From: Gilliamella sp031960925
Lineage (GTDB): Bacteria; Pseudomonadota; Gammaproteobacteria; Enterobacterales; Orbaceae
Reading direction: 5' to 3'
NCBI GenBank assembly: GCA_031960925.1
Contig: JAVSBY010000016.1
Location: forward strand, 24,276 to 88,275
DNA length: 64,000 nt
The notes beneath the pieces were generated by a model that ran no database searches, was not told where the DNA came from, and saw nothing but the letters and a program-made list of their open reading frames with translations. Positions 53,771 through 61,811 of the stretch are shown in pieces. The translations under genes and the position numbers were made by a program. Numbering within the stretch: position 1 is the first letter of the stretch; each line of letters begins with the position of its first letter.

Positions 53771-54454
53771 ATTACTTTTTCACAGTTGCCGTTACCACTT
53801 TCATTACCCGATAATGAAACCTTTACTAGTTTTTATGTCGGTCAAAATCAATTGTTGATTGATTCGTTGACCACAAGTGTGAATGAAACAGGTTTTCGTG
53901 TTTTTTATATGTGGTCTACAGATGTCGCCGGACGAACGCACTTATTGAATGCAGCAAGTCAACATAAGCTTGCCAGTTACATTCCACTTAAGCAGCATTA
54001 TCACTTAGTGCCTGATATTTTATTGGGGCTTGATAATTATGACGTCGTTTGTCTTGATGATATTCATTGCATTGCCGGTAATATTGACTGGGAAGTCGGT
54101 ATTTTTGATCTGTTTAATAAATTAACAGAGAAAAATATCAGTAAATTACTGATTACAGCTAATGCGCCGCCTAAGCAAATTCCTTTTGTATTGCCAGATT
54201 TGGTGTCTCGCTTATCGTGGGGACAAGTTTACCAATTAAAAGCCCTTGCTGATGACGATAAACTCAAAGCCCTGCAATTAAGGGCACAATTAAGTGGATT
54301 TGAATTACCCACCGAAGTTGGCCTTTTTCTATTAAAAAGGGTAAATCGGGATATGAAAACCCTTTTTTCATTGTTAGAGAAATTTGAAACAGCAACCTTG
54401 ATAGAGCAACGAAAATTAACCATTCCTTTTATCAAAAATATTTTAGGTTTATAA
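53771..54454 (+). CDS. hda: DnaA regulatory inactivator Hda, probable ATT start
   Basis: AAA+ DnaA relative that, bound to the sliding clamp, makes DnaA-ATP hydrolyse ATP after initiation (RIDA). 227 residues from ATT 53771 (E. coli 233). The first in-frame TTG (53786) would drop the clamp-binding motif QLPLPL, which is encoded just upstream of it (ITFSQLPLPLSLPDNETF); GAGG at 53760-53763 is spaced 7 bases from ATT, and no ATG/GTG lies there. P-loop-like TDVAGRTHLL near 48 and Walker B VVCLDDIHC near 90, sensor LLITANAPP, and the box VII-type LPDLVSRL are visible. Gene lies beside oriC, unlike in E. coli. Followed one base later by a HAD gene. Confidence 0.93.
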   Translation: MTFSQLPLPLSLPDNETFTSFYVGQNQLLIDSLTTSVNETGFRVFYMWSTDVAGRTHLLNAASQHKLASYIPLKQHYHLVPDILLGLDNYDVVCLDDIHCIAGNIDWEVGIFDLFNKLTEKNISKLLITANAPPKQIPFVLPDLVSRLSWGQVYQLKALADDDKLKALQLRAQLSGFELPTEVGLFLLKRVNRDMKTLFSLLEKFETATLIEQRKLTIPFIKNILGL

Positions 54455-54455
54455 A

Positions 54456-55235
54456 ATGAATAAAAAACCCGATGCAATTGTTTTCTTTGATTTAGATGGT
54501 ACCTTGTTTAACAGTCAAGTTGAGGTGTTAGCCAGTTCGATTGAGGCGATTCAAACCCTTTTGCGCAATAACATTATCCCCATGATTGCAACCGGTCGAA
54601 CCGCATGCGAAGTGACGGAGTTGATGAAACAAACCCAGATTGATTCAATTGTTGCCATGAATGGTCAAGCGGTTTTGTATCAAGGTGAAACGGTGTTTAC
54701 TAATGACATTGATAAAGGGCTGATAGAGCGCGTTTATCAATTTTCTAAGCAGCAAACTGGGATTCCTTTATCATTTTACAATGTTAACTTAATGCGGGTT
54801 TCTAAAGACAGTGAACCGGCTAAGGTTTTTTACCATCACCTTAAACAGCCCGTTCCGCCAGTTGATGATAAGATTTATTTAACCTGCGATATACAGATGC
54901 TGTTACTGCTGTGCCAGTCAGGCGAGGCCGTTTACCGGGAGGCGTTTCCTGAATTAACTTTTATCCGTAATACCCCTTATTGCGTTGATGTGTTTAATCA
55001 AGGCGGCTCAAAAGGGTATGGGATAACTAAACTACTTGAAACGAAAGGGTTTACCGATGTGCCAACCTATGCCTTTGGCGATGGCATGAATGATATGGAA
55101 ATGTTTGCAACGGTTGATCATCCTATTGCAATGGCAAATGCGGTTGATAAGCTCAAAGAGCGCGCAGAATTTATTACCGATACCAATGATAATGATGGTA
55201 TTGCAAAAGCACTGAAAAAGTTCGGTTTGATTTAA
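54456..55235 (+). CDS. Cof-type HAD-superfamily sugar-phosphate phosphatase
   Basis: 259 residues. HAD motif I FFDLDGTLF (nucleophile Asp12, acid/base Asp14), motif II IATGRTA near 46, motif III Lys in GGSKGYGITKLL near 190, motif IV FGDGMNDMEM near 212. The C2b cap places it in the Cof/YidA family of small-molecule phosphatases; the substrate cannot be told. It begins one base after the hda stop and probably shares its transcript. Terminator follows. Confidence 0.9.
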   Translation: MNKKPDAIVFFDLDGTLFNSQVEVLASSIEAIQTLLRNNIIPMIATGRTACEVTELMKQTQIDSIVAMNGQAVLYQGETVFTNDIDKGLIERVYQFSKQQTGIPLSFYNVNLMRVSKDSEPAKVFYHHLKQPVPPVDDKIYLTCDIQMLLLLCQSGEAVYREAFPELTFIRNTPYCVDVFNQGGSKGYGITKLLETKGFTDVPTYAFGDGMNDMEMFATVDHPIAMANAVDKLKERAEFITDTNDNDGIAKALKKFGLI

Positions 55236-55243
55236 GGGGATAT

Positions 55244-55284
55244 AAAAACATCATCTAACTTAATCGATTAGATGATGTTTTTTT
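55244..55284. terminator. Bidirectional terminator between HAD gene and transporter gene
   Basis: AAAAACATCATCTAA (55244-55258) pairs with TTAGATGATGTTTTT (55268-55282), loop of nine, with T-run on the plus strand and A-run on the minus strand. Serves both converging genes. Confidence 0.88.
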
Positions 55285-55303
55285 ATGTAACTGACTCTTT
55301 TCT

Positions 55304-56818
55304 TTAATTATAAACGCTGTGGTGTTTAAAACCGACCGTGTTATTTCCAAAGCAGTGATCGTAATCAAAGCCAGTTAATTGTTTTATTAAGGTTCTTATT
55401 TCTGGCGTGGCATCTTGTTTTTTGCCGCCATTTTTGAGTCTTTCTAATTCTTTAATGACCTGTGCATGGGTTGATTTATCCAGTTTCATTCGGTAAGTAA
55501 ATATAATCCCCAAAATAGCCATGCCGCAGACGCCAAATAGCATCACAAGATTAATCGCCGTGGTTGCACTTTCTGGTTGAACGCTGTTTGTTCCTGATAC
55601 AAATCCTGAAAATTTCAAAACAAGCCCTAACACAAATACGACGGTTGCTCGCATTAATTTTCCTGCCATGGTCATCGCGCCAGCATAGATGCCTTCTCTG
55701 CGTCGCCCCGTCAGCACTTCGTCAATATCGGCTAAGAAAGTGTAAACGCTCCAAGGAATGTAATAAACGCCGCCGGTACCCAGCCCAAACCAGATAGTGA
55801 TGGCAACCACGAGCCATGTAACATGAGGTAAATTGAAATGATAAATCCCCACGTAGCCAATTACCGATGAAATAACAATTAAAATTGCGATAACAAAAGG
55901 TCGTTTAAACCCGCGTTTTGCGCACCATGCCATGAAAATAGCGGTTGAAATAAGCTGACAAATACTGCTTAAGCTATTCATTTCTGAAACAAAAGCCTTT
56001 GGTTGACCTAAGTTGAAAACGATAAAATAAGTAAATGTTGCGGCAAATAGCCACTCAGCGCCAAAACCAAAAAGGTACATGCCTAAATGATTTCTAAACG
56101 TTTTAAGTCTAAAAGTTGAGTAAACGTCACAAAATAGTTTCATAATTCCTTCAAAAAAGCCTTTTGTGGTCTCATTTTCAACTTCATCAGGTGATTTTTC
56201 CCAGCTATTAACGTAAAGTAAAATGAGGGCAATTGCCATGATGGTTGCATAGGTTATGCCGGTAAGTAAAAAGGGGGTTGGCGAGTCCTTACCATGAAAT
56301 GCGTAGAAAAATACGCCTGGAATTGCAGCAGCTAAGAAATTGGCAACTTTACCGAACATCGCTTTTGAGCCGGCTAAATAGGTTCGCTGATCAAAGTTTT
56401 TGGTCATTTCAACCGGTAAGGTATTATAAGGAATCATGATCATGGTGTAGATCAACTCAAATAAAATATAGGTTGTTAGGTAGTACCAAAAGTTCATGCC
56501 ATCAATCCAAAGTAACGGATAGATAACCATACAAGGAATTGCAATTAAAATAAAAAAGCGACGACGACCAAAGCGGCGTCCAAGCCGTGTTTGATTAAAA
56601 TTATCAGTAATAAATCCCATTAATGGATTTAAAATAACATCTAAGTAAGTTGCGATGGAAAAAATAAGGGTTGCTTGAAAAGCAGACAGCCCACAAAATG
56701 TGGTGTAAAAATAGAGAAGCCATGCGGCACTGATCGCCAGTGCACCACTTCCAATCAAATTGCCACTCCCATATGAAAAACGCGTCAATAGGGTTATTCT
56801 TTTCGGTTGATCAGCCAT
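55304..56818 (-). CDS. GPH-family sodium:sugar symporter, probable oligogalacturonide transporter (TogT/RhiT-like)
   Basis: 504 residues, about twelve membrane helices. Melibiose-permease-type signature DVILNPLMGFITDNF near 60-75 and the GRRRFFI loop mark the GPH/MFS family; the cytoplasmic C-terminal tail ends LTGFDYDHCFGNN, as in enterobacterial pectin-product transporters (from memory). Divergent from the KdgM-like porin, with CRP and KdgR-like sites between, and next to four pectin enzymes, so it should carry unsaturated oligogalacturonides or rhamnogalacturonides through the inner membrane. Substrate is inferred from context. Confidence 0.85.
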   Translation of the reverse strand: MADQPKRITLLTRFSYGSGNLIGSGALAISAAWLLYFYTTFCGLSAFQATLIFSIATYLDVILNPLMGFITDNFNQTRLGRRFGRRRFFILIAIPCMVIYPLLWIDGMNFWYYLTTYILFELIYTMIMIPYNTLPVEMTKNFDQRTYLAGSKAMFGKVANFLAAAIPGVFFYAFHGKDSPTPFLLTGITYATIMAIALILLYVNSWEKSPDEVENETTKGFFEGIMKLFCDVYSTFRLKTFRNHLGMYLFGFGAEWLFAATFTYFIVFNLGQPKAFVSEMNSLSSICQLISTAIFMAWCAKRGFKRPFVIAILIVISSVIGYVGIYHFNLPHVTWLVVAITIWFGLGTGGVYYIPWSVYTFLADIDEVLTGRRREGIYAGAMTMAGKLMRATVVFVLGLVLKFSGFVSGTNSVQPESATTAINLVMLFGVCGMAILGIIFTYRMKLDKSTHAQVIKELERLKNGGKKQDATPEIRTLIKQLTGFDYDHCFGNNTVGFKHHSVYN

Positions 56819-56912
56819 AAATCCATTCCCTTCAAATATTAAAATGTCGTTTTAAAATAATTATTAGAAGATACTAAATTTAATAAATTATGTTATTTGT
56901 TTTTGATAGAAA

Positions 56913-56928
56913 TGTGACAGTGTTAACA
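56913..56928. promoter_or_regulatory. CRP-like site 1 between transporter and porin genes
   Basis: TGTGA-CAGTGT-TAACA, flanked by AAA and AAT, fits AAATGTGA-N6-TCACATTT with one mismatch in the second half-site core. It lies about 95 bases upstream of the transporter start (56818). Confidence 0.65.
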
Positions 56929-57025
56929 AATTATTTTATTTTAGTGATGTTTTATTTTTGATTTTTATTGTTTATTTAGTTAATAATCAATTAGATAAAA
57001 TTATTTCATTATCTATTTTTTAAAT

Positions 57026-57041
57026 TGTGATCTTATTAACA
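57026..57041. promoter_or_regulatory. CRP-like site 2 upstream of the porin gene
   Basis: TGTGA-TCTTAT-TAACA has the same half-site pair as site 1, 73 bases before the porin ATG, in a position to activate the porin operon. Confidence 0.62.
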
Positions 57042-57068
57042 GAAATTTTATTTTAAAAGATAAAAAAT

Positions 57069-57087
57069 TATGAAACTAAATTTCAAA
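57069..57087 (+). promoter_or_regulatory. KdgR-like operator upstream of the porin operon
   Basis: The 19-mer TATGAAACTAAATTTCAAA carries GAAAC-TAA-ATTTC, matching 12 of 13 core positions of the KdgR consensus (RAAAYNNYRTTTC). KdgR represses pectin genes in Dickeya until KDG is present. It lies 27 bases before the porin start. The rest of 56819-57113 is AT-rich promoter sequence only. Confidence 0.55.
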
Positions 57088-57113
57088 AAAATAATTAACA
57101 AAATAGGAATGGG

Positions 57114-58685
57114 ATGATGTGTCATAAAAAATTAAAAAGTACGTCTTTTTTGGTTTTTATCTGTTCATGTTCAGGCTATGTTCATGCTGATTCTGCGCCA
57201 ACCACGTTTCAATATGAGCACAATTGGAAGTCGATGGATAGAATACATGCTGACACATTGAAATTGATTAAGAAAACCGATGATAACTGGCAATTTGAAT
57301 TTAAATTCAGTGCTTCGGCCGGCGGCGGCAATCAGCGGGATGTTTTTTATGATGATATGCAGGGGGGATCGGGAGGCGTTGTTATTCAAAAGACTTATAA
57401 TCTCCCCAATAAATTGGGTTCTCTTATTCCTTCCTTCGAACTCGGTTTTAGTAAAGACACCACGTTATATCAGCCCGGCCTCAAATACAGTTATAAAATT
57501 AATAATGATTGGTCTACCAGTTTACGTTATCGCTATGAGTTTAAGAAAGTATCACAAGCTGAGCGATATAAAATGGCTAAAATCTCCGGTGAGCAAGTCA
57601 AATATATCTCAAGCAGTAATGCGGGTCGAAACCGCATTGATTGGGCGCTGATGTACTCGGGCATTAAAGCACTCGGTCTTGCTTATACCTTTAATTATTA
57701 TATCGGTGATTATACCAACAACTCTTATAAAGTGATTAATAAACAACTTGTTAAAAATGAATATCAAGTTTACAACAACAAGAAAACTGATTACGAACAA
57801 GAATTTAAAATCACGTGGAACTATTCAAAACTCTTTCGTCCTTATTTTTCGCTCTCTGATGTTTCAAAAAATAAAACCAATGACACAAGGCAAGCTAAAT
57901 TTAAAATTGGTTTCAATTATGCCTTTGATCAGTCAAGTAATCCGGATACCGATTTTGCCTATCAAACCTACTTTAAATACATGCACCATTATGGACTCAG
58001 TTCACATTATCACGGTGACAATTTTGGATTACTGATTGACTTTGATAAAGACGCTTATCTTGGCATTGAAATGAGCACCTATAACCAGCTTAAAAATAGG
58101 CTGTTTTTTGATGATGTTGTTTCAAGTTACTATCAAATGTACGGCGGTTACCATTTTTATTTAACCGATCAATTGGTGTTAACCCCGAATATGGAAGTGA
58201 GATTCTATTCTGGCGGCGGATATAAAGCCAAAGCAACGGATAATTTACCCAAATACCAAGTCGGCGATGTCAGTGAGTCACAGCGCCCTGGTGCACGCTA
58301 TGCACCCGGATTGAAACTGGCCTTTTTATATAGCGACACGCTGTCTTTTTATAGCCAATACCGCTTTGAATATCGAAAAGTATCAAGAAATAAACGTGAT
58401 GACAGTGTTCAAGGCTATGTGGGTAATCGATCTCGTCATCGCGTTGATATTGGAACGGATTTTACTCCGTTAACCGATTGGAATATGGGATATCGCCTTT
58501 CTTACTTAAAAGGTAACTATATTTTACAAAATGATGAAAGACATGATTACGAGCAAGAACTTGATGTGAATTGGCAAGCCACTAAAGATTGGCAAATTAA
58601 CCTTGCTGCGCAAGATGTGGCAAAACGTCTTCATTCTGATTCAAGAGAAGCTAAATTGGGACTGGGTGTCACATATTTATTTTAA
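57114..58685 (+). CDS. Double-length KdgM-family oligogalacturonate porin
   Basis: 523 residues, signal peptide about 1-25, outer-membrane beta-barrel. KdgM porins have about 236 residues and 12 strands; this protein holds two KdgM-like halves in tandem (about 30-271 and 275-523). Matches at constant offset: YQPGLK (119) with YAPGLK (396), YRYEFKKVS (139) with YRFEYRKVS (416), RNRID (172) with RHRVD (441), DYEQEFKITW (226) with DYEQELDVNW (478), DTRQAKFKIGFNYAF (257) with DSREAKLGLGVTYLF (509). Each half ends like a barrel C-terminus (aromatic F). AGGA at 57105 fits ATG 57114 or 57117. It heads the pectin operon with KdgR and CRP-like sites upstream. Confidence 0.87.
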   Translation: MMCHKKLKSTSFLVFICSCSGYVHADSAPTTFQYEHNWKSMDRIHADTLKLIKKTDDNWQFEFKFSASAGGGNQRDVFYDDMQGGSGGVVIQKTYNLPNKLGSLIPSFELGFSKDTTLYQPGLKYSYKINNDWSTSLRYRYEFKKVSQAERYKMAKISGEQVKYISSSNAGRNRIDWALMYSGIKALGLAYTFNYYIGDYTNNSYKVINKQLVKNEYQVYNNKKTDYEQEFKITWNYSKLFRPYFSLSDVSKNKTNDTRQAKFKIGFNYAFDQSSNPDTDFAYQTYFKYMHHYGLSSHYHGDNFGLLIDFDKDAYLGIEMSTYNQLKNRLFFDDVVSSYYQMYGGYHFYLTDQLVLTPNMEVRFYSGGGYKAKATDNLPKYQVGDVSESQRPGARYAPGLKLAFLYSDTLSFYSQYRFEYRKVSRNKRDDSVQGYVGNRSRHRVDIGTDFTPLTDWNMGYRLSYLKGNYILQNDERHDYEQELDVNWQATKDWQINLAAQDVAKRLHSDSREAKLGLGVTYLF

Positions 58686-58703
58686 TTATAGGTTGATGAC
58701 AGT

Positions 58704-59707
58704 ATGAAAAAAGGCGTATTGCTGTTTACACTGCTCTTTAGTTGGCCACTTTGGGCTAGCCATTATGATGCCATTGTTAGCCCATCACCCAGTGATGGGC
58801 AGTTTAGGACCATTAATCAAGCGATAGCATCAATAAAACCAACTCGTTCTGACAGGCCGTACACCATTTTGATTAAAAATGGGGTTTATCATGAAAAGAT
58901 TAACCTGACTGAGCCTAATTTGTACTTAATTGGCGAAGATCAAGATAAGACAGTGATTGAATATCCTTTAGCAGCAGGCATGCTAAATGACCAAGGAAAC
59001 AAAGTGGGCACATCAGGGTCAGCGATATTTATTGTCAGTGCTTCAAACATCATGGTGAAGAATTTGACGATTAGCAATCGTTTTGATTATCCCGCCAATC
59101 AAGCGTTATCTAAACAAGATCCGAACCGGTTGACCGATACACAGGCTGTTGCGGTATTAATCAATGGTAATAGTGATCGTGTTCGTTTTGATAAAGTGAG
59201 AATAGAGGGGTTTCAAGATACCTTATATTTAAAAAATAATAGCCGCAGTTATTTTACACGTTCGGTTATTTCGGGCCATGTGGATTTTATTTTTGGTGGC
59301 GGCACGGCGGTCATTAATGATTGTGAATTGATAGCAAGGGCTCGAGCTGATGTGAGTCCCGGTGAGGTCTATGGTTATATCACCGCACCAAGCACCCCTA
59401 TCAAACAGCCTTTTGGCTTAATTATTATAAGTAGCCGGTTAAGTCGAGAAAAAGGGGTACCTGCAAATAGCTTTGCGTTAGGCCGCCCTTGGCATCCAAC
59501 TACGACGTTTGCCGATGGCAAATACGCCGATCCCAATGCAGTTGGTATGAGTGCATATATTAATAATGAGATTGATGAACATATTTACGGGTGGGACAAG
59601 ATGTCGGGCAAGAATATCACCGGACAAAAAATATGGTTTTATCCTGAAGATAGCCGTTTTTATGAATTTAATAATCACGGTTTAGGTGCTAAAAAAGAGG
59701 GTAATCG
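58704..59707 (+). CDS. pemA: Pectin methylesterase (CE8), 3' end lost in gap
   Basis: Removes methyl groups from pectin, giving polygalacturonate for the lyase. 334 residues visible plus a missing C-terminus of about 30 residues (the family is about 366 in Dickeya PemA). Signal peptide 1-18 (VLLFTLLFSWPLWA). Right-handed beta-helix with Gln147 (TQAVAV), Gln171-Asp172 (GFQDTLY), Asp194 (GHVDFIFG) and Arg261 (LGRPW), all catalytic positions present. Close to Dickeya PemA near the end (HIYGWDKMSGKN). Starts 18 bases after the porin gene, so it is in the same operon; the gap at 59708 interrupts it. Confidence 0.93.
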
Positions 59708-59807
59708 NNNNNNNNNNNNNNNNNNNNNNNNNNNNNNNNNNNNNNNNNNNNNNNNNNNNNNNNNNNNNNNNNNNNNNNNNNNNNNNNNNNNNNNNNNNNN
59801 NNNNNNN
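59708..59807. other. Assembly gap of 100 N inside the pectin operon
   Basis: Default-length N block with no overlap of flanks, so its true length is unknown. It hides the end of the pectin methylesterase gene and the start of the acetylesterase gene. It cannot be excluded that further genes are missing. Confidence 0.95.
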
Positions 59808-61251
59808 TGATGCAGCCCAGCAGACATTAAGTACAACGACCAATGACGAAGGATTTTATCACGTTGATGTATCGGGTCTTATTCCTCCGCTACTCGTCTT
59901 TTCAGATAATAATTCAGTACAGCCGATTGTGGATTATGCAAAGCAAGTTTGTTCCGGCCTTTGTGTTGCTTCATTTTCAAATACCTTACAACGCAATCAG
60001 ATAAACACGGTTAATCTGACTCCATTTAGCGATTTAGTGATGAGTGAAATTGCGGCACAATTAGGTGATATCGGGCCTGCACAATTTATCGAAAAAGGGC
60101 TTTCTAAGCCGGTGCCTGATGCAATAGTCGCCAAAGCTTACCACAAATTTCACGCACTATTTGATGTTGCACTCGGCCAAGTGGGAATGACCCCAACGGC
60201 ATTTGACCCAATTCACAGCGTTAATTCTGACGTGAATAAGTTATTTGATGTGATGATTTCTAATCGTGGTTATGATTCAAACCGTGGTCAACTTAGCCGG
60301 ACGGTATTGCTTGATATGCGCTTTAAACCGATCAGCGAACAGTCGCCTTTTGATTATGAGCGGGCATTAAAGCAGAAGAACGAACTGCTTAATGCCAAAA
60401 AACGGATCTTTATTTTAAGCGATTCAACGGCATCTAATTACGATGTCAACGTTTACCCTCGAATGGGATGGGGACAGGTATTTGATCGTTTTATTGACGA
60501 TCCGGCAAATGTTGTTGTCATTAATGGCGCTCAATCGGGACGATCAAGCCGCAGTTTTTATAACGAAGGATGGTTTGATTTGATGGTGCCTTTTATGCAA
60601 AAAGGGGACGTGATGATGGTAGCGTTTGGCCATAATGATGAAAAATGCGACAGCAGCAATCCAAAACGGGGGCATGCTGATGTTAGCCATTTATGTACCT
60701 ATCCTAATGATGCTCAGCAACATAAACAGTATCCCGAAGGTCAACCGGATCGCTCATTTCAAACATCACTTGAACGGTATATTCATTTTGCTAAACAAAA
60801 GCAAATGACACCAATTTTAATGACACCGGTTTCGCGATTTCGTGATGCAAATAATAAAATTGCCTATCAAAACCCACCTAATAGCCCGGTTACGCGTACC
60901 CATTACACAACCAAGAAAGACGGCATTGCTTATGCCGGGAATTATTCTGATACCGTAAAACAAACGGCCAAAGCGAACCATATTTTCCTGATTGATCTCG
61001 ACGGATTAAGTATCGATTTTGCCAATCAACATAAAGACGATTGGCGATTATATTGGTTAGCTGTCGATCCTAACGATGCGCGTTATCCTTACTATAAAAA
61101 TCAATCATCAGGAGTGATGGATCATCCCGATATTACCCATTTTCAGGAAAAAGGTGCGCTTGAAATCGCAAAGATAGTTTCGAATGCGATTAAACACGAT
61201 CCCAAGTTAAACGAGATTGGAATAATGATAAATAGCGCTGCGGCAGATTAA
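59808..61251 (+). CDS. SGNH/GDSL esterase, rhamnogalacturonan/pectin acetylesterase-like (5' end lost in gap)
   Basis: 481 residues visible. The first 150 form a separate domain starting AAQQTLSTTTNDEGFYHVDVS, typical of a carboxypeptidase-regulatory-like beta-sandwich, then a cysteine pair CSGLC. The SGNH core (about 195-470) has block I LSDSTAS (SDS instead of the usual GDS; nucleophile Ser at 60424), block II NGAQSGRSS, block III AFGHND and the block V DITH (Asp 61129, His 61138), as in CE12 rhamnogalacturonan acetylesterases. The signal peptide or lipoprotein start is missing in the gap. It should deacetylate pectin alongside the neighbouring esterase and lyase. Confidence 0.85.
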
Positions 61252-61305
61252 TATAACCCCATTTATTTTAGCAAGATAATTGATTAATAATGAGAGGAAT
61301 ACAAC

Positions 61306-61797
61306 ATGAAACTAACTAAAATCGTCCTTATTTCTGCACTGTTTGGACTGTCCATGCAGGCCTATGGATTAGAGATTAAAGCCATTAGTGCATCTGATTA
61401 TGATAAAAAAAGTGATCATGCGCCGTCGCATCTGATCGATCATAATCCGGCAACAAGGTGGGCGGCATCGGGTAAAAATAATTGGGTATTGGTTGAATTC
61501 ACTCAACAAGAAAAAATCAGTAATTTGGTGATTAATGCCTTTAAATCAAAAGAGCGATTACTTTCCTTTTCGATTGCTTACTCACTTGATGGTCAAACGT
61601 GGACAGATATTCCAGAACGCTTTCAAACCTCGCCACTTGATAATAAACAGGCTGAAAAATTTGTGTTTTCAACGCCAATTAACGCCAAGTTCGTCCGAAT
61701 CAATACCTTTGGTACAGATAAAAATAATTGGAGTGCGATTAATGAACTCGATTTTAATGTCGCAGATTCATTACCGACCCAGCAAATTAAACGCTAA
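61306..61797 (+). CDS. Secreted discoidin (F5/8 type C, CBM32-like) domain protein
   Basis: 163 residues: signal peptide 1-22 (MKLTKIVLISALFGLSMQAYG), then one galactose-binding-like beta-sandwich (AISASDYDKKSDHAPSHLIDHNP, TRWAASGKNNWVLVEF, SLDGQTW, KFVRINTFG), the classic order of the F5/8 type C fold. No catalytic motif; likely a free carbohydrate-binding protein. It lies 54 bases after the acetylesterase gene and 14 bases before the PL9 lyase gene, so it is in the pectin operon and could bind pectic sugars (galactose or galacturonate, inference). Confidence 0.85.
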   Translation: MKLTKIVLISALFGLSMQAYGLEIKAISASDYDKKSDHAPSHLIDHNPATRWAASGKNNWVLVEFTQQEKISNLVINAFKSKERLLSFSIAYSLDGQTWTDIPERFQTSPLDNKQAEKFVFSTPINAKFVRINTFGTDKNNWSAINELDFNVADSLPTQQIKR

Positions 61798-61811
61798 TTT
61801 TAGGAACGAAG

